Origin: Isochrysis galbana
Lineage: Eukaryota > Haptophyta > Isochrysidales > Isochrysidaceae
Reading direction: 5' to 3'
DNA: 64,000 nt
Assembly (NCBI GenBank): GCA_018136815.1
Contig: CM030944.1
Coordinates: forward strand, 1,878,145-1,942,144
Each line of letters opens with the position of its first letter. Within the stretch, counting starts at the first letter, position 1. The translations under genes were made by a program, and so were the position numbers. The notes beneath the pieces were generated by a model. The model saw only the letters and a program-made list of their open reading frames with translations. It had not been told where the DNA came from and did not search any database. Shown here piece by piece: positions 51,986-63,300 of the stretch.

Positions 51986-52433
51986 CACAGTGTACAGTGT
52001 GAGAAAAAGTCCCGCTGGGGGACAATAAGAGAAAACTGGGCTCAAGCAGACAAGTCCCCGGCACCCGGGGAGACAGCCGCGAGAGGCGAGGCGGGAGAGG
52101 AGAATTCTCTCGGGGAAGGATTAGAGAGGGTGAGGGCCCGGCGAAACAACTGTAATGCGGCGACCGGGAAACTTCAGTTCTCTATCTCTATCGTTCACCG
52201 ACAAATGACGTGACAACTCTACGACAGCTAGATTTGTTCTCATAAACATATCATTAAATTATGTTACGAATGGTGCCCCCAGCGCCCTTTCAAACATGCC
52301 ATAGACACTAGAAATCAGGCTCCAGGCGCGCACATATTGACTGCCTGCGCGTCGCCACGCGGCGCACAGACAGTCCATAAATAAAAATTTTTTCCAACTG
52401 GGAAGATGCGCACCTGCACTGAGCCGCTGGCCG
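51986..52433. other. Upstream flank of the acidic-repeat gene
   Basis: AT-rich patches; ATAAATAAAAAT at about 52377-52388 lies 46 nt before the proposed start and could be TATA-like. Confidence 0.4.
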
Positions 52434-53306
52434 ATGCCGCACGCCGACGCAGTTGAAGACGCAGGTGAAGATGACCCTTCAGGCCGGCCTGCCAGGGGTG
52501 GTCGCCGGCCCGAAGAAGGTGCGCCACGGCGGAGTGGTGCTGCTAGTGCCGCGGAGTGTTCTACGTCTGGATCTAGGGTTCCTCGAACGCGCGGGAAACG
52601 GCGCGCGACGGACTCGTCAGATGAAGATGGAGATGATGAAGATGGAGATGATGAAGATGGAGATGATGAAGATGGAGATGATGAAGATGGAGATGATGAA
52701 GATGGAGATGATGAAGATGAAGATGATGAAGATGAAGATGATGAAGATGAAGATGATGAAGATGAAGATGAAGATCGGGACGAAGATTTCGAGTTGACTA
52801 GTGAGGAGGGTGGCCCGCGACGGGACGGCAACACAAGCACCGAAGCACGTGATTATGCTGGTGCCGACTTCTATGGGATCGGCGCCGTTGCGCCGCCAGC
52901 ATTGCCTTTGCTGATGCCGCCGGAGCACTCATTCGTTCCCGATCTTCAATCGCTACTAGCCTTCATCAACTTGGAGCCCTCAACGGACTACCCGGATCAG
53001 ACCTTTCCTGCGGCCCTGGTGTACGTCTCTGCCGTGGACGTTGCAAACAAAGTGGCAGAAGTGTGTTGGTTCGAAAAGTCGTGGAAGTCGCCGCGGTGGC
53101 CCCGGAGCAAGAAGGTCGTCGTTTACAAGAAGTGGTGGTTAGACCCCAACTTTGTGAAGAACGGGCGCAGAAGGACGAAGGCCTCAGCCACAGCCCTTCC
53201 GCCCCAAAGTGAGTACATGCGCAACTGGACATCAGAACAACAGCCATTCAAGAATTTCGTGCCCCACCGCGTGGACACTCCTGTCACCTTTGACCCGCCC
53301 AGTTGA
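52434..53306 (+). CDS. Hypothetical protein with DEDGD minisatellite
   Basis: A 290-aa frame. Residues 62-117 are encoded by about ten 15-bp units (GATGAAGATGGAGAT, later GATGAAGATGAAGAT), giving an Asp/Glu-only stretch. The C-terminal 150 residues are not repetitive and look like a folded domain rich in Trp and basic residues (VCWFEKSWKSPRWPRSKKVVVYKKWW, FKNFVPHRVDTPVTF). I recognise no family. An acidic tract next to a basic aromatic domain recalls chromatin-associated proteins, but that is only an analogy. Confidence 0.55.
   Translation: MPHADAVEDAGEDDPSGRPARGGRRPEEGAPRRSGAASAAECSTSGSRVPRTRGKRRATDSSDEDGDDEDGDDEDGDDEDGDDEDGDDEDGDDEDEDDEDEDDEDEDDEDEDEDRDEDFELTSEEGGPRRDGNTSTEARDYAGADFYGIGAVAPPALPLLMPPEHSFVPDLQSLLAFINLEPSTDYPDQTFPAALVYVSAVDVANKVAEVCWFEKSWKSPRWPRSKKVVVYKKWWLDPNFVKNGRRRTKASATALPPQSEYMRNWTSEQQPFKNFVPHRVDTPVTFDPPS
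52620..52775 (+). repeat. 15-bp in-frame minisatellite, ~10 units
   Basis: Six units with GGA (Gly) followed by about four in which GGA has become GAA (Glu), so the array is split into two homogenised blocks. The length is a multiple of three and keeps the frame. Confidence 0.9.
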
Positions 53307-53748
53307 TCTTCGTACGACAAGTGCGACGCAGTGAAGCTAGCGCCTTCACGTGGTTGTCCCAGTCTAGTAGCCCCAACCCTAGGTGGGGTCCTTTTTCGGA
53401 AGCGTTTTTTAGAGGGACTTCGGGGTGTTTTATCCATTGCAGCCTGCGCCCGGTGCGTGTGTTTGTCCACATTATTTTGTCCACGGCCCTCTTGACGGCC
53501 GTGTGGAACGCTCTCGGGGCCGCTCAGGTCAATACTTCTAGAACTTTTTCTAGAAGTTTGGGCGGCTTCTCGAGCGCGTCATAAGTTTGGGCCCTCTCGA
53601 GAAGTGGGCTGCAAGTTTGGGGGCGGTGCTCACTCTCTAAGAGTAAAAGCCCTGGGGCCTGTCAACCATTCCCAGCTCTTGATGCAGGGTTTTGTGCGCC
53701 AGCTTGGCAGTTCACCCTCAGGGGTTGGTGTTGTGACAGGCCAGGCCT
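53307..53748. other. Intergenic, no gene recognised
   Basis: Contains AAGTTTGGG-type repeats (53550-53625) similar to those at 27320-27670. Confidence 0.4.
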
Positions 53749-54114
53749 GTGCCTCGTGCTTGTGCACGAGGTCAGTGCCGCGGCTGTGTAGGGGCCCAGC
53801 TGTGAGGCTTTCCCTATGGGATGCGGCTTGGAGCTTGGAGCCGACTTGATTCGGCTGGGTGGCTGGCCATTGGTGGCTGGGAGGAGGTGAGGGTTGTGTG
53901 GGCCATGCTGGCCATGGTGGCCTTGCTTGTGCTTGGCACTCCGGGGTCGGCACGGGACGAGCCTCGCGCGCAACTGGGTCAGAGGGGTGCCCTGTCGCGG
54001 GCGCTTCAAGTGCGCGACGTCAAGCATGGCCTGATCCTCCGGCGCGGCGAGGGTGGCGGCAGGAGGAGAGGGGAGCGGCGCGCGCTCCATGACCCTATCG
54101 TTTTAACGATAGTT
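53749..54114 (-). mobile_element. Family B element with hairpins at both ends, copy 2
   Basis: Hairpin AACTATCGTT/AACGATAG (54114-54095), ATG at 54090 (MERAPLPSP), and a distal hairpin CCTCGTGC-loop-GCACGAGG (53752-53771). An open minus-strand frame extends past the distal hairpin, but homology with copy 1 does not. Confidence 0.7.
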
Positions 54115-54350
54115 GAGGAACGAGTAACATCGAAATGCACCTTACAACAGTGCACCATCACCCCCCTCTACTTCCCAGCTCCCTGATCTTCAATGTTGTG
54201 CACAGCGGCGTAATACGATATGAGCCAAAGCCCGCCCCAATACAGCCCTCGCCTTGAAGCCGCTCCTATGACAAGCAGGAGCAGAACAAATCGCGCCGGC
54301 ACATGCCGCTGGGTATTGCGGTAAGTCGACTCACGACCATGATGTAGCGC

Positions 54351-56078
54351 TCATGAAGAGTCCGGGTACGTGGCACGTATCAATTCCGCACGGCGCCGCA
54401 CGCGCTCGAACACCTCGTCCTCGTACAGGCGGGACCCGGAGTTGCGATCCGCCTTCAGCTCGTCTTCATCGGGGAGTGAGCCGAAGAGGGATCCGAAACG
54501 ATAGTCTGGGTGGATGGTAAGGGGATGCGCCTCTGTGTTGAAGACGACCTCATCTAGACGTATCTCGCTCCCGTCGCCGAAGAGAAGAAAGAGATACTTG
54601 AGCGTCTCGGCCAGAAAGAAGGACTCCATCTTGCCATTGTGCCCACGCCCGAGCCCCGTCACGTCAAGGAGCCCCGAATAGCCAGCGTCCAACCGGCAGT
54701 GCGTCTCGAAGGCCAGAAAGATGGTCCAGCCCCACTCGCGGTATCGCGGCTCACCAGTGAGCCACCACAAAATGAACAGGGATTCCACCGTCTCCGGCCG
54801 GAGGAGGTTGTGGCGCGCATTTATGTCCGCGGCAACCCTGGCTCCATCTCGGATATGCGCGATCTCTGGTGCGAGCCCTGTCGGTTGCTCTACATACATC
54901 CGATAACACGTCTCCATGAGGCGTTCAGCGAGTTCCATCTGCTCGCGTGCCTCGGATGTGTCGGTCGGGTCGGTCGCGACGCCGTCCCCGTGGATGCCGG
55001 CATGCACACCGAGCGCCAGCATGCCCGGGACGAAGCAGACGAGGTGGTCCATCTTGTCGTCGTAGCTGCCAGTGTTGTAGTTCCACTTTCCGATGTATGT
55101 GCAATTCGAGCAGCGGTGGGGACCGCCCCTCCGCACCATGTGGTCGCGCATGCCCTGAACGGCCTCTCTATACATGGCTGCGACGCGCGCGTCGGTGCCG
55201 CCGGACATGATCCACTGCTTCAGCAGGTACTCGTAGAGCGAGTCGGCGCGCGCGCCGAGGGTGACGTCAGTTGATGCAAACTGACCGTGGATTGGGTGGA
55301 TGAACGTAGGGTAGAGGCCGGCGGGCAAGTTTGCAGGCCTGGACATTGAGCGAAGGTGCGACATGATGCGCTGGGCCGCCGCGTCGAAGATAGGCTGGCC
55401 CGTGTGGCGCGAGAGGGCGCGGAATTCGAGTTGGAGTGACCCCACCTCGGCAATGCTTGACGCGCCATGACACCACGCAGGGTTGTATCGCTTGCGGCTA
55501 CGGAAGCCTATGGTGCCGTATGGCAGGCCCGTCGGTGTGTCGAAAGCAGCGAGCAGCTTCTCGCCCAAGTCGGCGGCCGCGTCAAGCAGCGTGCGCGAGC
55601 CTGAGAGCTCGTACGCCGAGAGGAGCCCAGCGAGGACGCGGATCGTCACCTCGAACACATTGACCTCCTCTTGCTCCGCAAAGTTGAGGTGGCGGCCAAC
55701 CCATGCGACGGCGTCCTCAAACTCGTGCGTGAGGCCCATCAAGAAGAGGGTGTCGAGAGAGTCGACGAGCGTGAGGCCCATCCCCCAAGAAGTCTTCCCC
55801 TCGGGCACGAGAGGGTCCAGCTCGTCCGCACCCCAAGCGTTGGAGGTGTAGCCGCTCCACGCGTGCTCCATCGCCGCCTTGACCGCATCCTGTCTGCGCG
55901 GCTGCCGCTGGTATTGCCGGCGGCGGGGGAGGCGCGTGGCATTGTGTGCGGGCAGAGGGGGAGGCGGGGGAGCCCGGGGAGGGAGAGGAGGCGGCTCAGG
56001 CGAGGCTTCACAACGTGGGGAGGCGGAGGCAGCGAGAGGGAGGCTGAGAGCAGCGGCGAGCAGCCGGCGGGGGGGCAT
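54351..56078 (-). CDS. GH47 alpha-1,2-mannosidase (class I, ER/Golgi)
   Basis: Single exon, 575 aa from the Met at 56078, which starts a signal or anchor sequence (MPPRRLLAAALSLPLAASA). The frame is open further upstream but only through a C/T-rich leader, so the internal Met is preferred. The GH47 domain is complete: AMEHAWSGYTSNAWGADELDPL, SWGMGLTLVDSLDTLFLMGL, EVTIRVLAGLLSAYELSG, QLEFRALSRHTGQPIF, DSLYEYLLKQWIMSGG, MDHLVCFVPGMLALG, LRPETVESLFILWWLTG, MESFFLAETLKYLFLLF, and the final NTEAHPL whose Thr binds calcium. Two Cys (CSNC) and N-glycosylation sites fit a luminal protein. The enzyme trims mannose from N-glycans during maturation or ER quality control. The PETVES and FLAETLKY pattern favours processing mannosidases. 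Confidence 0.92.
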   Translation of the reverse strand: MPPRRLLAAALSLPLAASASPRCEASPEPPPLPPRAPPPPPLPAHNATRLPRRRQYQRQPRRQDAVKAAMEHAWSGYTSNAWGADELDPLVPEGKTSWGMGLTLVDSLDTLFLMGLTHEFEDAVAWVGRHLNFAEQEEVNVFEVTIRVLAGLLSAYELSGSRTLLDAAADLGEKLLAAFDTPTGLPYGTIGFRSRKRYNPAWCHGASSIAEVGSLQLEFRALSRHTGQPIFDAAAQRIMSHLRSMSRPANLPAGLYPTFIHPIHGQFASTDVTLGARADSLYEYLLKQWIMSGGTDARVAAMYREAVQGMRDHMVRRGGPHRCSNCTYIGKWNYNTGSYDDKMDHLVCFVPGMLALGVHAGIHGDGVATDPTDTSEAREQMELAERLMETCYRMYVEQPTGLAPEIAHIRDGARVAADINARHNLLRPETVESLFILWWLTGEPRYREWGWTIFLAFETHCRLDAGYSGLLDVTGLGRGHNGKMESFFLAETLKYLFLLFGDGSEIRLDEVVFNTEAHPLTIHPDYRFGSLFGSLPDEDELKADRNSGSRLYEDEVFERVRRRAELIRATYPDSS

Positions 56079-57319
56079 CGCCGAAGGAAGGGACGGGGGG
56101 AGAGCGGGGGGACGGGGGTGAAAGGGGATGGGGGGGTTGGGGGAGAGCGGGGGGCGAGGGCGGTGGGGTTGTTGGGGAGGAAGGGGTGAGAGGGGGTCGA
56201 GGGAGGGAGCAAGAGAGAGAGGAGGCGGAACGGCGGGGAGAAGATCGATAGGTAAGAGGACAGAGAGATAGGAGAGATGGAAGAGGGGGGGAGTGTGGAG
56301 GAGAGAAGAGAAGAGGGCGAGAAGAGAAAGAAGACGGGGATTGGAGAGGAAGAATACTTTAGACCCAGAGAAGAGGAGCGGAAAGAAACGAAGAGCGACG
56401 AGAGCAGGGAAGAGAGAGAGAAGGTGCCTGCGGCAAGACGCCCCCGCCCCCCCCCCGCCCCTCCCCCCCGCCCTCCCCCCGCCCCTTTCTCCCCCGCGCG
56501 CCTCTCCCATCGCGGGCGCCACACAAGATTGTGGAAGGGGGGGGGGGCGGGGGATTCACACCAACGCCCGTTCACACTGCCCCAGGGATCTTCGATTCTT
56601 GGACTCTTCTTCTCTCGGGCTTCCGCTCTGTCGTCTGTCGCTGCCGCAGCGCCGCCGCGACGCCGCGACCTCCGGTTCGCCTGTTTTTTCGACCGATGCC
56701 CCCCGTGAGCAGAGTACCATTTCTACGGTGAAGGAGAAGGCGCCTGTCGGATCTTGGACCCGCGTGGCTGTGACCTGGGTACTCGATACGGATATACGGA
56801 TACAACAAACAACAAAGTCAGAGTCAGACACAGGCCGTTCGCGGTTCTCTTGTCCGTGCTAGTTCTCTTCAACCCTACCTAGTGCCGAGGGACCATGGCC
56901 CTCTGACGAAAGAGCCCCTACCTCGCGATGTTGGCGCTTGGCTCGTCCGGTGTGTGTGCGGCTGGGCGTGCTAGTGCTAGCTAACAAGAGGCTCTACACA
57001 GCTACAATTCACATCGGAGACGGAGATGGGATTTCGAGATCGGCGACAGCGAGGGCGACAATGCCGCAAGGGGAGCCCCCACTCCCCTCCCCTCTCTTTC
57101 GCGCCTTCCCTTCCCCTGCCCAGCCGCCGCTGCTCGCCGCCCTCGTCTTCTCCCCCCTCTCCTCCCTCCCTGCTCCCTCCTCCCGCTCCCACCACCACTC
57201 CTCACCGCACACTCCGCCTGGCTCTCCTGCTCTAACCGCACGCGTTCCCTTTCCCTTCTGCCCGCCCTCTCCCCCGTCGGCGGATTCCAGCAAAGAGTTG
57301 CAACGCTGGCGACTGCGCG
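56079..57319. other. Divergent intergenic region between GH47 and CABIN1 genes
   Basis: C/T-rich on the coding strand of each flanking gene (56090-56420 for GH47; 57080-57280 for CABIN1). Probably both promoters and leaders. Small frames (e.g. 56938-57342) do not look coding. Confidence 0.6.
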
Positions 57320-60300
57320 ATGATCTCATTCGTGGACATTGAGTCAGCACACCGCTCGCCCACGCTCGCCGAGGTCGAGGCGCGTGGCTTCGAGGCGCAG
57401 GAGAGCGCAAATCTCGAGCTCTACCGCTCCGCCCTCCACCTCGAGTCATTGGGGCAGCTCGACCAGGCGAGAGAGGCATATGGCCAGCTACTGGAGCAGC
57501 CTCTCATTGCAGACGCCCACGTCCACCGCGCGCTCCCCACCGACCCCTCCCTCCAACTTCGCTTCCTCGCGCTCAAGAATTTGAGTGCCCTCGAAGCCAG
57601 GGCCGGCGCCGAGCGGGCAGGCGCTCCCGCTTCCGCGGTCGAGGCGGCACTGCGCCATGCACTCGATGCGCTCAAGATCGATGATACTGATGGGCTTCTC
57701 TGGCTCCGCCTCGCGAGGCTGGCCCGCAGCATGGGGCGCGTCAGCCTCGCTCGCCACGCCTTAGAGCAGGTGCGCGTCACCCTTAATCCCCACCCTTGAG
57801 CCTTGCATCGCCGCTGTCCCCATCCGAGGTTGGCCCCTCCAAGCACGCCGTGCCTAACGCTGATCGCCCCGCTTCGCCTCGATAGTCGGTGCGCATGAGC
57901 CCCCACAACCAGCTCGCCGGCTTTGAGCTCGAATCACTCCTCATGGAGCTGGACCACTCGACGGCCATACAAGGGAGGAGGGGTCGCGCCTCTTGGGCAC
58001 GGCGGCCATGCACCTCAGACACCACGCCTTGCCGTGCGCCGATGGCCACTGAGCCACCAATGGAAATGAGTAGCGACGGCCATGGCGCCATCTCGCTAGT
58101 TGACCCTCTATCGGCCGCACCTCCGCCGCTTACTCTACTGCTGGCGCGGCCCACTTGGTCGTGCTTAGCGAGTGTTTTGCTGAAGCTTTTACGAATCCAG
58201 CTTGCAGATGCGTCGGGCGTCTGCCAGCAGGAATGCGAGGGTGCGTTCCTAGGGCCACTTGGCAACGGCGGTAGTGCTGCGTCTTCAATGGGTGCGAATG
58301 CACAATCAATAAGGAGGAGCTCTGCGACGGGCGAGAACGCCGGCTCTTCCCGTAGGCGCACGCTGGACGCTATCAAGAACCGCCCTCTCCTTGGTCAGCG
58401 CATCGGGTTCACATTCCAGCCCGCCACCAGCGCGTCCGACGAGGAGGCTCTACAGGAAAGTCACTCCGCATTAGTGCTCGGCGAAGCTGCAGGCGCCATC
58501 CGCGAGGCGCACCATCATGGCGTGCGGGTGGTAGAAGGGGAGCCGTCACTGAACCGGGAAAATGAGGTGTTTATGGCCATGACAGCCGAGCAGGGCAAGT
58601 CCGTAGGGGAACGCCCCACATCCTCCGATTTGCTGGACCGGTGCGGAGAAAGCTCAGCCACGGCATGCGGCCTGGCTGCACCTATTGCATCACCCCGTGC
58701 TGAGCCCGGGTCGTGCGAGGGCATCGCTCGAGATTCGCCCACACGAGACAACAGCGCAACGGCTGCGGAGCCACCGGGTGAAAAAAGTACTCAGCCAGGG
58801 AACGACGCCGAGGGGACAAGCTTAAGCCCGTGCCCTGGAGCAGCACGCGGCGGTCCAAATTCCACAACACCACCTGCCGCCTCGAAGTCGCTTCCTCGTC
58901 AGCCAGTAGAGGCTTGTGTCTCGCTCAACGCGGAATTAGAAAGACTTGTGCCACAAGCGTCAGCAGCGGCTCTACCCTCGGAGCATGACGCAGCAGATGC
59001 AAGCGGCAGCACGAGCACCGGAGTGAACACGTCGACCACCACAAAGAAGCGGGGTGCCGCGGCCACGAGGCCGACGCGCTCGCTGCCTACTCGCAAGCGA
59101 CGCGCCCTGTCTGGTCCCGCTGCCCTGCGGCAGCACGGTAGCGACGCGGAAGAGGAGACCATCTCACGTCTGGCAACCATGGAGCAGCTGCTGGAACGCT
59201 TCGTGGCATACGGCGCGCACTGCCCTCTCGTTGGAGTTGCAGGAAGGCAGATCATGCCACACGCATCGAATCGCCAATCGTTGCCGGCCCGCCGGCCGTG
59301 CACAAGCTCACGCCGTGCTTCTCCGACACCTCTGACCTCGGTGGCGGCCAGCCTCAAGTCGAAACAGCCGAGTGCCGACAGCGAGCGTGCCTCGGCGGGA
59401 AATGCCGCTCCTGTTGCGGACCACGTGGAGGACCCGCGAGGATTTGAGGAGCAAGCTGTCCGCGCATGGCTTGGCTTGCCACGGGTGCGTTGGAACTGCG
59501 GTGTTGTCGACCTCATTGATGCTCTTCTTAGCCACATCCTGCACGCGTCAGACGATTGCGTGGTGCAGCCAAGCAATGTGCACGCGTCAGACGATGGCTC
59601 GCCGTCTTGCACGCCGTCGGCAGCTGGTGCAATCGCATCCGCGCAATTGCGGTCCCCTGCCGAAGGTACCGAATGTTTCGAAGACATGGTCTGCGAGGGA
59701 ACGCCGATGCCACTCAGGGTTCACGCTTGTCTGAGGGGCCTTCCTAGCCTTGAACGCCAGCGACTCCGCAGAATCGTGCTCCAGCTGCACGCCTCCGTGC
59801 ACGGCTGGCTGGACTCCGCCGTAGCGCTGTCGCCGCAGCGGATCGTATCGCTAGCCGAGATCGCGGTAGCAGCCGCATCACATGACCACTCAAGCGTGAC
59901 GTCCGCCCCTAACAAGTCCGAGTCCGGAGCGATCACTCCAAGCACCCTTGGTGACGATGCCATGCGGATTGTGCGGGACGCCCGTGCGCTGCTTGTGGTG
60001 CATATGCGGGGCATTAGTGAAGGATCGTCCACCCGCGGGCATAGTGTCGAGCGACGCCTGTGGGCGCGCCTTTTGTGGGCCGAGACTAAGTATGCTGAGG
60101 CTCGCGGCAACATCCACGACGCGATTGCACACCTGAGCAGCTGTGCACACATGCTCGCCAGTAGTAATTGGGCAAGCACCTCTGCCAATGGCGACTCCGA
60201 CAACGGGGCCGTGTGCGAAACACCGGCTGCGCTGACTTTTACTGCGCATCCTCTTGCTATGCATTCCACCGACTCCGGGATTGTCACACTGTCCCATGTG

Positions 60301-63300
60301 GAGGACGCATTGCAGCACCACTTGCACGAGCGCCAGTTGTTCGAGGCGCGCGCTGCGGTCGCAGGCCTCGAGCTGCACTCGGAATCAAGTGGTGAGGGCG
60401 AATGGCCACCAAGGGTATTGCATGCGGATGGCAGTCGCTTGGGCGTGCGTGAGGCGTGCGAGGCGGCATGGGATCAAATCGTGGGCGTCGCCGAGGCTCA
60501 GGTTGGACAGGGAGCAGTGCCCAAATGTGCGGCGGAACCCCTATCGCTTAGTCTTCAGCTACTTCTAACCTGCTGGTTTGGCTTAGTGCAAGAGGGATTA
60601 TCGTGTGGCCCCGTCGGCACAACAGGGGCATCCGAACGGTTATTGGGTCCGGTGGGCGGAGACCATCCCATCAACAGTGAAGAGTGTTGCCACGAAGGGG
60701 CTCCGCATGAGTCTACCGGATCCACACAATTGGAACTGCTTCGGAGTAGATTCACCCGCGTCTTTGATTGCCTACACACATTGCTGGTCGCCTGTCTATC
60801 TTGGTTCAACGGCCCTGCCGCTCTTGCAAGCATGGGTATTGACGGGGCAAAGCACTCGAGAGCAGCAAGCAGCTCTATAGCATCGGTCACCGATGGCTCC
60901 GATGCGACTGCACTCATCGGCATGGGTGAGACACCCGGCCCAGGGTACTATCCAGGTGAGGCGATGGAGATTGGTCCAGAGGCCGGAGCAGGTGCCGAGG
61001 AGAGGGCGGTAGACGCCATGTGGAAGACGGTTCAAGCTCTCCTTAGGTCACTGCTACAAGTTATCGACAGCTACATCGTGTTCAACGCTTCGCACCGTGG
61101 TGCCTTGTGCGCCCCGCCCACCGAGACCGAGGCGACTCCGCCAACTGGTGTGAGCGCGTCCTCCGCAGTGTGGCCGACTACTACCCTTGAATCCCAACGC
61201 GTGCTCGTCTCGCTCGCCTCGCACGCGCTGCCTCAAGCTGCACGTGCTAAGAGCCACGACATGATGAGGGGCTCACGCCGCGCGCTCCACTTGTCACTCA
61301 TCGCCCTATGCAAGCTGTGGCTTGCGAACACGAGCACACCGGCCAAGCTGGCCGAGGGCCTCGTGATGCTACAGCGGTGTTGGGAAACACTGAATCGAGA
61401 CCAAGTACAAGCGACACCACTTCCCGTCCACTTGCCTGGAGGTACAGCCACACGTGGTAAGGCAGCGAAGCACCAAAGATACGAGTCGCCTTTTGCCAAA
61501 ATGTGCGCATCTCGCTTGCTATCCTGGTTGCGATGGCCGGGTGCTCTTCTGGACGAAGCGCAGCTGCCTGAGGAGGTATGGGATCTCCCATCTGCTGACG
61601 ACTCCCAAAATGCCCACAACAGCATGGTGTATAGCCGGATCGGCGTCCGGATTGCCGAAACTGCTGCCTTGATGCGACATCAGCCGCGCGCTTCCGAGAT
61701 GAATCGGGTTAGCTCCATGGAAGGAGACGGCATGGAACTTGAAGGCGAGGCGCTCGCTGAGGCGGAAGCGCTAGCAGAGACACTCTCCGACGCCTTCCGT
61801 AAGGCGCAGCAGGACGCCGTGGAGTTGGAAGACGTGGCCATTCCTGGGACTGACCGCTGGCTCCTCCGTTGGCGGCCGAGGCGAGGCGGCGGCGGCAAGG
61901 GAGATGCTTGTCTCACCGCACCCGATGGGACGAAGGTCTGGTCCATGCGGGCGGTGAGACGATTTCTACGAATAGAACCTGCCGTTGCCAGCTCGGCATA
62001 CGAGCGTTCAAATCATAATTCAGCAGGACAGCGCACATCTGATCGCAGCATGCGTAGACGTGTTCCGCGCGCCGCAACGACGACATCAGCCAAGGTGCAG
62101 CCTTGCGTCGTCGACGTGCCAGCTCGTCAAGGAAGTTCATTGGACGAGAACATCGGCTCGGCCGCACGTGATCTGCTGGATGCGTGCATCGACCATCTAT
62201 TTGGCAAGGAGTGGCTGAGAACTGAAGCTAGTGCCGGGACGTTGACGTGCAATAAGCCTCCGGGGATGGACCACAAGGGCTGTATTTCTTTGGATGATGC
62301 GTCGCCGTCAGAGACGGAGCTGCTCATGCAGTACCTGATGTTGCAGTGCCCCGAGGGCGCAATTGAGGGCAGGCTGCTTGGTGACGGCATCATAAAGTCT
62401 CAGCTCGAAAGAGGACGTCGGAGACGGCTGCGCAACTTGATCCGACGACTCTTGCCGGAAGAACTTGCTCCGGATGAGGGCAAAGGGAGGTGGTCCGCGC
62501 TGTTGCTCGATGATTCGTGGAGTACCCTATCCACCGCCTCCTCGCACAACGCACATCCGCTCGCGGGCATTTCGGCGCTTCTGCCGCCGCCACTCAGCTC
62601 GAGCGACGATGCCCTCGCAACCTCTGCCGCCGCAAATGACCCAACAAACGGCTCTTGGGTGCTTGGCGCACATCTCTGTTCCGTTTTGGCTAGCCTCGAA
62701 GCTTCACTCGGCGAGTCGGATTTTGTGGCTGAAGTCGTAGAGAAGGCGCTCCAGCGTCCAGATCATGGCACCATACCTGGCGCTGCTTGTAAAGCTGCTA
62801 CGCGCTGGATGAAGTTCATTCACTGGTGCAACTCACTCCGCGCTCAAGCATTTCGTTTGAGCCTGCAACGGGAAGTGTCAAGTCAAAATCGCCCGTTACC
62901 GCCAGGATTGGCAGCAGTGTCTTCGGCGCGGCAGGCGCTCTCTATCGCAGCGTATGCGCGAAAGCTATGGGGCCTCAAGGTGGATGCCACCTTCAACTTC
63001 GCCAGTGCAGCAAACGAGGAGAATCGAGCAGCGGGAGCACCAGCAGCCATGGCCGCCCGAAAGGCAGCAGACATGTGCTTTGGCTGTCTGACTGCCCTCC
63101 TCTCTGCGCCACGCGAGATGCAGTCAAGTTTGCCTGATAGTCTCGTTGACGCCAGCGTACGAGCCGAGGCCAAACTTGAGCTCGGCACCTTGCTCGCCGC
63201 AGAAGCAACCGTCTTGCGGTGGGCGGCAGCCTCGCCCAAGAGTGTTATCGCTTCTGACGAGCGATCAGCACCAGTGTGCGCGGATGGCTCGGAGAACCAC

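Noticed and set aside
52617-52928. Hydrophobic Ile/Phe repeat frame on the minus strand
   Set aside because: It is the antisense reading of the DEDGD minisatellite; a membrane protein made only of this repeat is not credible.
58899-59687. 262-aa minus-strand frame, and other minus frames at 57.8-63.6 kb
   Set aside because: They lie opposite the continuous CABIN1 exon and are shadows of its codon bias.
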